DNA of 64,000 nucleotides from Gonatopus flavifemur (GCA_018340375.1 JAFFJZ010000007.1:1488001-1552000), one strand, 5' to 3'; shown: positions 34,935-47,621, counted from the first letter of the stretch. Numbers and translations are program-made. The notes: generated by a model not told the origin, from the letters alone.

Positions 34935-37545
34935 TCCACAGGCTGCAAAAATAATTATGAACGACTTTTATGTCGGTGACATGGTTACAGGAGCGGATAC
35001 TGTCGAAATTGCGATTCAATCTTGTACAGATGTAGATATGATACTTGAGTCTGGTTGTTTCAGATTGCGTAAATGGCTGTCTAATAATAAAGAGGTCCTA
35101 CGGAGTATCCAAACTGCTGATTCGAAATCGGATCGATTGCGATTTGGTGACGATGAGAGATCCAAAACGTTGGGTCTCTATTGGTCGGCTGAATCGGACA
35201 TGCTCAAGTTCTCAACAACTCCATTCGTAAGGACAGCATCAGTTACAAAGCGTTCTATGTTGACTGATATATCGCGGGTATTTGATCCGTTGGGATTGTT
35301 GAGCCCTGCTATTGTGATCGCGAAAATTCTGTTACAAAAATTGTGGCAGCATAATATGGCGTGGGATGAGGGTTTGCCTTCTGATTTACACACTGTTTGG
35401 ATACAATTTAGAAGCGAATTGATTGAAATGAATAGAATCAAAATTCCTAGAAGAGTGATATGCCAGTTACCGATTAGCATCCAAGTGCATGGGTTCGCTG
35501 ATGCTTCTGAGCAAGCATACGGTGCATGTATTTATGTTCGTTGTGTGGATCGGGATCGCGGGGTTGATGTCCAATTACTATATGCCAAAAGTAAGGTCGC
35601 GCCTTTGAAATCATTAACAATACCAAGGTTGGAGCTATGTGCCGCTTTGATATTGGCTCGATTATTACAAAAGGTAATGAATTCAATACAATTGGAAGTG
35701 GACAGGGTGGTTTTGTGGTCAGATTCCACGATAGCTTTGGCGTGGATCAATACTTCACCCCATCTTTTACAGACTTTCGTGGCAAATCGGGTCGCACAGA
35801 TCCAATCGCTAACTCATACTTGCGATTGGCGTCATATCCGGGGTACTGACAATCCTGCGGATCTTTTATCTCGCGGTGTTAATCCTGCACGATTAGAGAG
35901 TATGTCCCTATGGTGGAATGGTCCAATCTGGTTGACACAACGCGAGGAAGTTTGGGACAATTTGCGCCCTTCCATGCCACCTGAAATCCCTGAGTTGAAG
36001 AAGAAGATGCAAGTCTTGATAGCAGTAAACGTAGATATGGCTTTTCCATTCCACAGGTTTTCGGATATGAATCGACTAATTCGTTCAGTTGCTTATTGTT
36101 TTCGCTTTATTTTTAACACTAAAAAACCACAAAACCGTAAGTTGGAACCCTTATCAACACAGGAAATCGATAAGGCGTTGACTTCTTTGGTAAGAATAGC
36201 TCAGAGGCAGGTTTCCACAAATGAAATCTCGTTGCTCGAGAAAGGGAAAGAACTTCAAATTAAAAACACAATCAATAAATTGTCCCCATTCTTAGATTCA
36301 CAGGGTGTCTTGAGAGTGGGTGGTCGGCTTCAAATGTCCAAGTTTGAATATGCGAAAAAACATCCAATTATAGTACCTGCAAAACATAAATTAACTGAAT
36401 TAATTTTCGACCAGGAACACCGTAGGCTTCTACATGCGGGTCCTCAATTGTTATTATCATCAATCCGGGATCAATTCTGGCCTATCGCAGGGCGCAATCA
36501 GGCACGACGAACATGTCATAGGTGAATTACGTGTTTTCGGGTCAAACCGGATCGGTTGACTCTAAAAATGGGAATGCTTCCAGAAAATCGAGTAACATCC
36601 GCTCCGCCGTTTCATACTACAGGAATAGATTATGCTGGGCCTTTCATGATAACGGACCGAAAGGGTCGAGGTGGAAAACATTTGAAATGCTATTCATGTA
36701 TATTTATATGTTTTGTTACAACTGCAGTACATTTGGAGTTAGTGACAGATTTGTCAACTGAGACCTTCCTTGCAACATTAAGACGTTTCATAGCCCGACG
36801 AGGTAAACCAGCACACATATGGTCGGATAATGAAACAAACTTTGTCGGTGCGGCTTCTGAACTGAGAGAGTTGTACGCATTCGTATCTGATCAGAAGAAG
36901 CAAATAATCGAGTCGTTGAACACTGATAGAATAGTTTGGCATTTTATCCCGGCCTATTCACCTCATTTTGGGGGCTTGTGGGAGGCCGGAGTGAAATCCG
37001 CAAAATTTCATATCAAAAGAGTGATGGGAAACGCGTCACTCACCTTCGAAGAGTTTTATACGTTACTAACTCAAATTGAGGCTATTATGAATTCGAGACC
37101 GCTTACACCATTATCTTCATGCGCGTCGGATTTAAAAGTCTTGACTCCCGCGCATTTTTTAATCGGTAGGAAATTGACATCATTCCCGGATCCAGATGTT
37201 ACTGATATTGCAGAAAATAGATTATCCAAGTTTCAACGAGTGCAACAAATCCAACAAAACTTCTGGACCCGATGGGCAAAGGAATACGTTACCGAATTGC
37301 AAACGCGAACAAAGTGGTCACAGGGTGGGAGCGGTCTCGAGATCGGTTCAATGGTCATTATAAGAGACCCAAATAAATCGCCATTCTGGTGGCGGCTGGG
37401 TCGCATAATTTCGATACACCCAGGGCCATATGGAATTGCTAGAGTGGCTAAAATTAAAACGCAAAATGGAGAAATTACAAGATCAATTTCCACAATCTGT
37501 CCTTTGCCCACAGACATCCAGAAATCTCAAGGTGAAACAAAATGA
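34915..37545 (+). pseudogene. BEL/Pao RT end, RNase H and integrase, with one stop
   Basis: A single frame, different from the upstream part, running to 37545 except for a TGA at 36523-36525. The RT active-site box reads FYVGDM where the family usually has two adjacent Asp, so the first Asp of the pair is a Gly here. RNase H shows FADASEQAYGACIYV, PRLELCAALILARLL and LWSDSTIALAWI. The integrase zinc region spans the stop, which replaces what is probably a Cys codon next to CHR. The catalytic core has GIDYAGPF, IWSDNETNFVG and LTQIEAIMNSRPL, giving the D,D,E set. The C-terminus ends with SMVIIRDPNKSPFWWRLGRI. Three independent defects make this copy unable to copy itself, though others could supply the proteins in trans. 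Confidence 0.88.
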
Positions 37546-37977
37546 ATTCAATACGTTCATTATAATCCACTTCATTCTTGAGTCATGACTTTATTAATAG
37601 CAATTGTCAATTATATATCATGTACAATGTGTTATTATAATTCACTTTCATATTATATTGTGTACTTTAATGTAATTCATAATTCAAGGTGTAATCTCTA
37701 GAGAAAGGGTTTTGTGTTATTTTTATTTTATCTCAATGGTACCCAACTCATGAAGATTTTGTTCATGTATGGTATGAAATTTCATACGTATGTCATCTCA
37801 TCAAATTAATAATACTGTCAACATGATACAATCTAGGATTAAGGATAATACGCAATTCAACATGTACTTTGTTTATTAATCTGAGAATTTTAATTATGTA
37901 AACAAATATGTTCACGTATGTTGACTGATGAGATTCAACTCTGTTAGTTTTGAAAGTTCCTTTCAAAGGTGGGAGCA

Positions 37978-38194
37978 TGTTGGAGCTTGAATTGAGCGCG
38001 ATTTGGTGGCGCCATCTATCGATGGCGTATTGTCGGGTGAGCGTGGGTTCGTGGCATCCATTCGTATCGAGGACATGAAACCAACAACATGCGTTCGGCA
38101 TGTTGAGTCTCGTCAGTCCGTTTTTTAATCAAATACAATAAATTCGTTCATCAATATTCAAAAAGTGTGAACAGTGATTTACCAATATTAAACA
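37978..38194 (+). repeat. 3' LTR of the BEL/Pao element
   Basis: Near-identical to 31397-31613. The polypurine tract lies directly upstream at 37965-37977. An AATACAATAAATTC stretch inside could serve as polyadenylation signal. Confidence 0.9.
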
Positions 38195-38345
38195 CACTTT
38201 CAGCTTCAAACTGGTAGTCTAAGACATGAAAGTAGTGACACTCCCTTCGTAATCTCTCGTGCGAGACACTCAAATAATCGGCATCAAACTTCGCCCGCCT
38301 TTCGCGGGCTCGTGAGATCTTCCAATAATTCATCGTCCCTATACA
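38195..38345. repeat. DIRS-related terminal repeat material, right of the BEL insertion
   Basis: This continues the repeat interrupted at 31396. Read on the minus strand it contains GTCTCGCACGAGAGATTACG and TTTCATGTCTTAGACTACC, matching the left terminus of the DIRS-like element near 28428-28500. The 120-residue minus-strand frame 38151-38513 over it has no domain. 38640-40860 holds nothing I recognise as a gene. Confidence 0.5.
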
Positions 38346-38550
38346 CCATTTTTGTAACTTCGAAAGCACAGCGGATGTATATATTAAACGTTCTAACAGC
38401 AAGTGTACTACTTCCAGTTTCTGGAACAGGATGATAAGCAATTGATGAAACAAATCATATGCGGTCTTCTTGGGGAAGATTAAATCCTCGGAACAATATT
38501 TTCTCTGCATCAACTCACTGAACTTGTTTGACTAAAGTGACTGGACACAC

Positions 38551-38637
38551 CCCAAATAGCATGAGAGCTCTAGAAGAGTTCTTTATGAATACATTGTATT
38601 CATTATGAGCTCTTTCAGAACTATTATGCTATCTGGG
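38551..38637. mobile_element. 87-bp CCC...GGG hairpin element, AC duplication
   Basis: It starts CCCAAATAGCATGAGAGCTC and ends GAGCTC...TATGCTATCTGGG. AC flanks both ends. The ends resemble the CCCAGATAGCACA end at 23239. Confidence 0.65.
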
Positions 38638-40861
38638 ACGACTCCTACTCAAATTACCTCTCCAAAATCCTCACATTTCCACTTGTTCCAGTCAAACTGA
38701 AATAAATCTCCTTCAAATCTCTTATTCTGTAGTTACATCTGAGGAGATACCAGCGTACTTTTCGAGTCAACATTTTGCCTGGAAGACTTCTCCGAACTGA
38801 GTTTATGAAACAGTCTGAAATTTTCAGGAAATGATCTTTGATACTTTATCAATTGATGAACAGAGCCCGAATTTCAAATTTCGGACAGAGATTCAGTTCA
38901 GAGAAATCTTGCAGACAAAATGTTTACTCGGATGGTACGCTGGTATTCCCTTAAAACTTTAAGGGAAACAGCATCCCAAGTATCTTCAAGTGTGCTTTAT
39001 AAGACTTTCTTCTGTTTTGATACATTCAATACCCTTCAGTCTTGCGATATTGTTGAGACGATTTTGAGATGTCTCATGCAACTTATTTGGATATCTTTTA
39101 GATGTCTAAAATATGTCTTACGTCCATAATAAATCTAAAAGATATCGTTCAGATGTGAGACGTGTTTCAGACATCTAGAAGATATCTAAGGACGTTGCAT
39201 AGTCGTTGCATTCAGTGACGAGATTTTTCAAAATCAAGTTGACAAATTCAAAATGTCAAATTCAAACAGTGGTAATTATGCAGGAGTACGACTCTTGGAG
39301 AAAGGAGGTTCCAAATGTTCTGTTCTGCATGGATGCCTCCCTCCTACCCCCAAAATAACATTCAAATGAAAAGAGCTGGAAAAAATTCATAAAGAACCAA
39401 TGAAGAGTTCATGAACAGTATCTGAACACGAGTCGCAGAGGAATAATGGGGTTTGTGGGCTGCAAAAAAACATTCGTATGAAATGCGATGTAATGCGTGA
39501 ACAACCCATAAAGAGTTTCTCATTACCAGTTGCAAGAGAATAATGGGTTTCTGTACTTTCTTCTGCATGAATGCTTTCCTTTGAGGCCCAGAATACCATT
39601 AAGATGAGGTAAGATGGAATGAGTTCATAAAGAACCCATAAATAATTCATAAACAGTTCCTCAGTTCGGGTCAACACAAAAATATTTGTATCCTAGTTCC
39701 TGCAAGAAAACACTTAGTACTGAAACAAAAAACTCTCTGCCAATATTGGCACATGGCTTCCTCATTTGTCTTGAACGTTCAGTTTTCAACCAATTGGGAT
39801 GGAACTTACGTGGGAACACTATCGGATTACAACTAGAAGGTGGTATGAATTTCATTGCAATCGGATAACAGGAAGCGAAGACATGCCCGATCGGAAAAAC
39901 ACAATTTTTAATAACATCTTCCCTCATCCAAAGGGGACGAACTGTAAAAGATGTCATGATTATTCATTTGTTGCCATGAGAGAAAATTCAGCTGTGTTAT
40001 CAAACCACGGTATAATTTTTTGAAATATGAGAATGGATCAGATGAATTCATTCCTAATGTCAGCTTCACAGACTTCGTTAGATGCCTGTGTCACAAGTTA
40101 TACACACCTTTTTACGTTTTGTGTATGGCAAGGGAAATGTTCCGCATCCCACTCAGTTACAGCATCGGCCTTGATAAGGGAATCAAGGAATCCCAGTTAA
40201 AAATACAACGTTCAATAATGTTTGAATAGCGTGTGAAGAGTTGGAAATGAGACAAAATTTTTCCATTTTAACTCTTGCACGCTGTTGAAACATCCTTTTT
40301 TCGCAAGGAATCCTTGCTAACATTCCGCAAATGGGGTGTAGGGGAAAGTTTACAGTTCATATAACCCAGTCACATTGATGTGGCCTGATATCCAGCGGTT
40401 TGGAATTGCGGACCGTTTCCTGCTTCGAATCGTCTTATCGTGCCTGATGATAGTTAGAACCCAAACTCTCTGATTTCCTGTCTTTCCTCAACAATTGTAG
40501 TTGAGGAAATTTCCAGGGTCCACTCAGAATCCATTACGTTGTACCACAAGGTGTATTAAATTGAGCAAATTTTGAGGTAAACACCACAATAAAGAGTCTG
40601 ACTGAATGTGGTTGCATCTTACTCGAAAAATTCACTGACATTCAGTTTTTTTCATTTTTGGTGCTCACTTTCAGTTAAAACGGCACTAGTTTTGGCTGCA
40701 TCTTAATATGAGGTAATATTCAAGTTGAAAGTGAGTTTTACTTCTCACTGTGACTTTGATAACTGTAATAATTTGAACACATTCTGAAGTAAAATAACCA
40801 CGCACATAGAAGTCTCACAGAATATGCTTATTACACACATTCAGGGCCATTCCAAGCACCT

Positions 40862-40981
40862 CTTTCTCTTTCTCTACGGTCATTCAAACATGCGGGGTAG
40901 TAAAGCATCGAAGGTGTGTCGCTGCACATACTTTCGATTCTTAATTACCCCACACGATTGAATGAACGGAGAAAGAGACAC
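40862..40981. repeat. Hairpin repeat of about 120 bp
   Basis: TCTCTACGGTCATTCAAAC...GGGGTAGTAAAGCATCGAA pairs with the inverted TTCGATTCTTAATTACCCC...GAACGGAGAAAGAGA. No coding content. 40982-42500 holds only short frames without domains. Confidence 0.55.
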
Positions 40982-42523
40982 AGAAGGCGTTCGAAACTGC
41001 TCAGAATATGTTCAAAGTGTATGCATGGGACATTTTCGAAAACGAACGTTCTGTCAACGTGCCATGAAATGTCTTTTGCTACAGCGAATAAATACAACCA
41101 GGTGGCATTTGGATAATACTTCACTACCATTTTCGTGCTACTTAAGTATTCGGGACGACTAGCAATCAAACTTTCTGTTTCCCAAGGAGGACAGATCAGT
41201 CAAAAAACCTCATTTCTACATTATTTTGACAAATATCCATCACATAGCAGTGACCGTCAAAATTTTTATCAGAAATGAGTAAATCTTAACGCAAGATTTT
41301 TTGTTGCAGAAAATGTGTGGGTTTCAACGACAAGTGAGATTTTACAATAATGTGAGGGGAATGTTTGTTTTCATTGCATTTTTAGGAATAAATAAACGGC
41401 AGATCAATTTTGATGGAATTGTTTTGTGGTCATTTTTGATTAATCGGAATGATGTCAAAATTACATCATTTTCGTTTGCCATAAGTCATTGCAGAGAAGT
41501 TGATGTTAGCCGAGTAAAAATGTTGATTTTGGTTCGCCAAACGGGACTGGTGCAGTTTTGTTGCATTTTCGTGGGGTACTGTTACAGATGTAGTGCAGGT
41601 GCATAGTGTCCGCAACATTACTGCAAAAAAACGCAACATTCCTGCACTAATCCCTTTTGCATACTGTTATCGTCATGTTGCAATAATCAACAGACGGAAC
41701 ATAAAAAAGTATTTAATTCATGTTAAAGATTTTTACGAGTCGAGTGTTGGTCCATGGTTGGCAAAACATTGGCGACTGACCAATTACCATCCAACATCGA
41801 TTGCGTGAAACATGTTCATACTTCTATTCCCGCTCCATTTTTCGTTGACATCGGTCATACGACAACAATCACCTATCATACCTTGATTGATCATTGATAA
41901 ATGATTCAATCAGTGAATATCCATCAAACTATAACTTTCTTTCTTTCTTCTTTTCCTAATGATCTACAAATCCTAATCGATATGATCCAAGGACCACCCT
42001 GAAGCTTTTACTTTTTTCTACCATGGAGTTTATAAATTTTTAGCCAAACCCTATTCCTTCCACCACCAAAGATTTACTCCAGCAAAGAAACCGAGGTGAT
42101 GTTGAACCTCGAAATCCTTGAAAATTCAGTCTCCTGTCTACTTTCTTCAAAGAAATTTAAACCACTTCTCAACACTTCGCAAAAATCTCCACTGAGACCT
42201 CTAATATTTATACACTCATAAAAAGGTACAAGTAGGACTTCTGTGGAGCAACGATATCTGACAACATTGCAAATCTTACTCTCTTTCCTCTAAATAGAAA
42301 TTTCTCTGTATAAGGAATTATTTTTCTTTTCTTGAAAAGTAAGTTGAAAGTTTTTTTGTGTATGTGTAACAGTGAAAGTGTATACGATACAGATTTTCCA
42401 ATGAAATTCAGTCTTGAATTAGTGGAAAATCCCTAATTCAAAATCGCATTAATTCATTTTTTTGTGTTATTCTCAATTCTCCCTCATTTCTAATCAATTG
42501 TCTTTCTTTTTTTTTTGTAAATC

Positions 42524-43721
42524 ATGGGTAATCTAGTTTCTTCTCATAAAATATATGATTTCTTCTTAGTGGAAGTATCGTGGAAGAGAGAAGTAGGACT
42601 CTTACCACCAAAATTGACAGAATTTGTAAGAGAATTCAAATTAAACTTCAAAAGGTGCGTTCAGACACCTCGCCAGATCCGGACCCTAGTAGGAATAGAT
42701 TCTTTAAAAATTGGGAGTATGACGAGGAAGAAGATCCTTGAACATACTCTCAAGAAATTAGAGAATTGTAATTCCTTAAACAAACCTTGAATTTCAGATG
42801 TCCAGCTAACAACTGAGTAAGGACGTTTTCTTTTTCTCTTTTCTAAAATATTTCCTTACTTGTTTCTAAAATATCGAAAATTAACGTGTCTCTTATTTAC
42901 TTTTCAGCAAATCTGATCAAGATTTCCCAACCCTCTCCAGAAACTCCGATCCTTATTTTTCCCTTCGACCACGATGATGAAAATCGTGATGAAATAAATT
43001 CTTTTCTAATAAAAGAGTTCAACGCCAAACCTGAGAGGTCTCTTTCCTTCCCAAAATCCCCCCGTGTTTTTTGAAGTTTTAAAACATCTACAATTCTAAT
43101 TGGCACATCCTCGGCCCCTATTTCTATATTGGAATGAACGCAGTGATAGAAAATAACATAACTGGGCGAACCACAGAATACATTTCTATCACTGAAGTTT
43201 AAATCCAATTTAAATTTCGTAATCTTGTCGCTAAATTGGATAAAACATTGATTAAAAGATTTCCTTCCTAATTCCACTCTGATTTCTCTATAAACCCAAG
43301 GAAAATGTTTAATTGTACCCATCTTTTCCAAAAATATTGCCACGATACATCCACACACTTACACTACACATTATCAAAACACTTTTCTTTCAAACATATT
43401 GTTATAAGTTACAGCTTAAACTGTGAATTGGAACTTATTTACCACGATATCCCTCCCCAATCCTTGTTCAGGTCTATCCTGACTAAAGTGTGGTATAAAA
43501 GGGGACACGAGACTAGACGATTTGGTGTTCTCCTTAATAACAGTTATCGCAAGTCACAGAAAACTGGAGGGAATCACAGTTTTGACGTAACATATGAATC
43601 CTACTTGATTATCCCCGTAAATCCACTCATTCGTTCTCACACATTCGGATTCTTCGATCTGTTAAAGTGCTCATTGGAAATGAGTGTATCTAATCAATAT
43701 CCCACTCGGACAATGTTCTGA
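42524..43721. other. Cluster of unrecognised ORFs, possibly coding
   Basis: 42524-42790 (+) starts MGNLVSSHKIYDFFLVEV and ends with a basic helical tail (MTRKKILEHTLKKLENC). It follows a pyrimidine tract, so it could be an internal exon. 42886-43074 (+) has an acidic stretch FDHDDENRDEINS after an acceptor-like TACTTTTCAG. 42897-43358 (-) is 153 residues and overlaps the previous one. 43305-43721 (+) is 138 residues. None shows a domain I know. Opposite strands cannot both be coding here; I lean to the plus strand. They may be exons of a host gene, remnants of a mobile element, or chance. Confidence 0.25.
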
Positions 43722-44399
43722 TTGGATTCCATTCAATAGTCGTCATGGCCTCCTCGAACTAATTGTGGTTATATTCCTATTCAATCTGATTTCCTTATCC
43801 ATTTCCTCATCCTATGTCAAATATTGATTATTTTCCATTCCTCGATTTGTTTTTCCCCTCCATTCTTCTAAGTCATAAACATCATGGATATTCTCACTCA
43901 ATCCGCCGATGGATCCTGATTGGATTACTATCAGTGAGATACTAATTGAATCCTGTGAAATTTCGTGTAAGTTTCAAATGTTCAAACGACTATCAGGGTA
44001 CCCAAGGTCCTAGTGAGGGAATTAGTTTGCAGTTGAATCGCCCGAGATATAGGTGGCGATAGTGCGCTTCTACTAACACAAACACGCAGTCATATCCATA
44101 TACACGGATACTTATATGTACGATCCTTAATTCCGCCCAAGTTTAAGATTGCGCTACTGAATGTAGTATTTTTATCATATGGGATCTTGGGTACCCTGAT
44201 GAACCGTATCAGATCAAATTTCTACCCCTTTTTCATATGCATGAGTATTGTTTATTTCGCCTGTATGTTACTTATTCAATCCTTACCATGAAATCTGCTC
44301 CATTGCTGACTATTGAATCTGCCCAAATCTCATAACCACACAATCGTCAGAAATTGATGTTCTCGAGTATTTCTCAGTCATTTAATGAGATTTGGTCAG

Positions 44400-44640
44400 A
44401 ATCAAAGGGTTTCTTCAACCAGGAACTAATTATAGACTCTTTGTCGAAATCTGAAAATTCAAAATGGCGGATCCAATTTGACGGATAGAAATTCAAAAAT
44501 TCATTGGTTTGTTCTCTAACTTGGTAGCCATGGGTTTTTGGAATTGCTGATCTAGAATCCGTTGTCAAAAATCAGAAATTCAAAATAGCGGACCCAGTAT
44601 GGCGAACAACGATCCTGAAATTCAATGGATTTGCTCCAGG
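44400..44640 (+). repeat. Two-copy remnant of the 121-bp Transib-associated repeat
   Basis: CAAAATGGCGGATCCAATTTG at about 44459 and CAAAATAGCGGACCCAGTATGG at about 44579 are 120 bp apart, and each is followed by the block that in the Transib arrays reads AATCCGTTGTC. No CACAGTG end was found beside them, so this is a fragment or a separate satellite locus. 43722-44399 and 44641-45250 hold no recognised gene. Confidence 0.6.
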
Positions 44641-45353
44641 TGAACCGATTGAATTCTTCGAACATAGAATTTCCCGCAGAAAGAATATAGAACATACTGA
44701 AAATCAATAGAATATCAATTCACTCAGTGGCAAATAATTGCAGAGCTATCTTTGGTGGAAATGAAATGTTGAAGTGCGACGAAAGTACGCATATATGGTA
44801 CCGCGCACAACATAAATGTTTGCAGGAAAAGGTCGAAAACATTTATGATTCGTATGTGATATAATCATTTGCAAGATATGGGTTATTTCATGTCGAATTC
44901 GCAATGAGTTCCTGAACCAGCGTTGCTTTTTCCCGATGAATCAGCATATCACGTACAGCTGTAGAATGGAACGGCCTATGATGGAAGTGGAAGAAGCAGG
45001 AGGCTGGCATCCCTGTTCTGAATACTTTTGGTAGAATAATTTTTGAATTCTTCGATGAAAAATATGAGATATGTATCATTTGTTTTTTGGTTATTTTATT
45101 GGTTTCCATTATGTCAGAGTTTTCGGTTTTGACAAATCCAGTTTTCCCCAGATGCCTGCATCCAACAGACAAATTCGTCACTGAGGCACGACAATTGAGA
45201 TTTTTCAAGAACTTTTCAAAAAGTTGAGGGAAAATTTTTTACCAAGTCGTGTTTTGTTGTAGGGGAAATCGGGGCGGGTTGTGCCAGCTATAAATAAGAA
45301 TGATGTGAACGCCGTAAGAACTCATCACGGAAACTGAGCGCTCACGAGAAGTA

Positions 45354-46259
45354 GGGTAGACTGGGTACAGTTGTAAGAGGGGGTCGGTTGTAACATCACG
45401 AATAACCGACAATGGGATTGTGGAAGCTCAAATCCCCTGAGGGGAGAGGGGGAAACTTGTGGAATAATTGTTCATGCCGTATTACATATTCTCAGAACGT
45501 CAGGAAGAACTTTTGAAATTTTGCGACTGAAAGTAAGTATTCAATACTGGACTATATTTCATTTCTATCAGTGTGCATACTATGCAAAATTTTTGTTACT
45601 TTTCAACAACAACAGGGCATTAGAGAGTAAATAGATGATGGTTTTGTTTTACGCATCTTGTCCATTCTTATGAAAAATGAAATAATTCCGAGAAACATTG
45701 ACTGGGGACGATTGTAACACGTTTCCTGTGGTCAATTGTAACGTCGGAACTGACCTCATACATGCATCTCACTTTTATATTATATTTATTACTTCATTCA
45801 ACTCATTTTGAAGATCGCGAAAACTCGTACCGAGAAAGAAGAACACGACACAACCTCTTGAGTGGAGGCATATGAACCTATAAAAAGTGGGATATCAATA
45901 CGGTCTTTGTGTTCATTCTCTCTTGTGATCTAATTCATGAAACAACAAATCTCAACTGTAACTGATTGCCAATGGATTGTATTTTCTTATCGGGTTCTAA
46001 ATATTTTTTATAAGTGTTACATTCGACCGCACCCCCTGTCACTACCGTCCTGAGGTTGTGGTCGGTTGTAACATTTGAACAGCCATCATAATTACCCCTG
46101 TTCTGAACCCTGATCACATTTACTCGGAACGAATGCATCTACATTTGATAATCAACTATATGTGCTATTTGAAACACTATCTAGCTTTCATCTGACTGCA
46201 GTAATAAAATTCTTACAGGAGGTTGAAATCAAAATGTTACAACCGTACCCAGCCTGTCC
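45354..46259. mobile_element. 906-bp element with GGTTGTAAC-rich ends, TA duplication
   Basis: The left end is GGGTAGACTGGGTACAGTTG, and the right end reads inverted GGACAGGCTGGGTACGGTTG. TA flanks at 45352-45353 and 46260-46261. GGTCGGTTGTAACAT-type boxes recur inside (about 45383 and 46061, with variants near 45730). This subterminal repetition recalls the pogo-like element at 60898-63979. No transposase is present, so it is probably a non-autonomous relative. Confidence 0.65.
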
Positions 46260-46884
46260 TATATAAGAGAAGAAATTCTGCTAATTAGCACATGGCTCCC
46301 TCGCTCGTGTTGGAAAAAAATTCAAGAAGAATTATCATCCACCTCTCACTCATCCCTCAACTAACGCACTTAAAACTCATTTAAGACCATTATGATACAG
46401 TCTGTTCAATAAGCACGTAACCGGAGTCATTTCATGAGGAGACGTCGTAGAGCCATCTATCGAGATTCGTTCGACTGGTTATTCTGTAACGTTTCGCGGA
46501 ATATATAGTTTTCTGGTACAGTGTTTTTCATATCGGTAAATTTGTAATCTTCACAATGAATGTGAAATGCTTTAAGCGACACGAGACAGTCTCCTTGGTG
46601 CATCATGCAAAATGATCAAAACTGACATATAACTGTGCCCAAGTGGAACACCTACCAAAAAAGCTTGCTGAAGTATGCTGAGAAGTTTTTTGGGTTTGAC
46701 AGAACAAGTCAAGTGTCGCAAGAAGATAATGATCTCAAACTTCTCAACAACTTGTATATTGTATGGAAAAAATAAAATAACGTCAGTATACGAAGGTCTT
46801 ATATATAAGGTCAACCAGGGCGAAATGATATATCCTCTATGGAAGAACCCGATATCGTACACTATGGTATTCTCATCGGACTTG

Positions 46885-47065
46885 CCCGATAATGAAACAA
46901 CACGATAGATTTCCGATACTGTGACGATACCTACGATGATTATCCGATATAAAATCAAGCAGCTACCTCATGGTTTTTCGGTAGATATCTATGTTGGGTT
47001 TACATTGGATATTTTTCGTATATATCGTAACAATATCAGGAATCTATCGTGTTGTTTCATTCGGG
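46885..47065. mobile_element. 181-bp CCC...GGG element, TG duplication
   Basis: It starts CCCGATAATGAAACAACACG and ends with the near-inverse CGTGTTGTTTCATTCGGG. TG flanks both ends (46883-46884 and 47066-47067). The interior is rich in CGATA/TATCG. Confidence 0.7.
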
Positions 47066-47370
47066 TGTTTGATCAGGGATGTTGTTGAACTCCAATCAAA
47101 ATTCGCAGTAAGCTGTTGTGCATCACGTAACCAGTAGTCGGAATCGAATGACATTTTATTGCATATTGAAACTCATCACAGTTTTTATATCACGAGACAC
47201 TAGTTGTTGTTCCTGTCGGCATAGTTAAGTACGTGTTCAAATATTTTCATGTATTCGATGAATTTACTGATTGAGGAAAAGTTCCAGTGTGCAAATTCTT
47301 CCAAATTCGCAATGTAGACAAGTCGACACAATAGGAAAAGTAGTGTCCGAATAAGGAGGTGTGTCATCTG

Positions 47371-47621
47371 CACGGAAAAAAGAAAACAGCAATGGTTACT
47401 GTGAATTGCAGTAATTCATTGAAAACAAATGAAAAATCAAATTCACGCCGTTCATTACTGCGTCTCCCAGTAACCGTTAATGTCCAAGCAGCATTGACGA
47501 ATTTCACCGCAGTACACATCACTGTGACCGCGCTAACCTCTATCATCCAAGCGTGTTTTCATTTGTTCTTCAACTGATTGCTGTTATGGACAGTAACCAG
47601 TGCTGTTTTCTTCTTTCCGTG
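47371..47621. mobile_element. 251-bp foldback, CACGGAAAAAAG ends, TG duplication
   Basis: The left end CACGGAAAAAAGAAAACAGC and right end GCTGTTTTCTTCTTTCCGTG are inverses, flanked by TG at 47369-47370 and 47622-47623. The interior holds CAGTAACC/GGTTACTG pairs and several CAGTAA/TTACTG boxes. Confidence 0.7.

Larger units (their letters stand above)
31397..38194 (+). mobile_element. BEL/Pao LTR retrotransposon, full length, young but defective
   Basis: Two 217-bp LTRs (31397-31613 and 37978-38194) start TGTTGG and end AACA, with about three differences between them. CACTT flanks both sides (31392-31396 and 38195-38199), a 5-bp duplication. A stretch TGGTCCTCCGTG about 10 bp after the left LTR could be the tRNA primer site, and purine-rich AAAGGTGGGAGCA abuts the right LTR as polypurine tract. 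The domain order Gag, protease, RT, RNase H, integrase is that of BEL/Pao. It has a frameshift, a stop and an altered RT active-site motif. Confidence 0.92.

Noticed and set aside
39362..40229. Several 60-98 residue ORFs as a host gene
   Set aside because: They lie on both strands, show no domain and no splice pattern, and contain short repeated phrases suggesting an old repeat.
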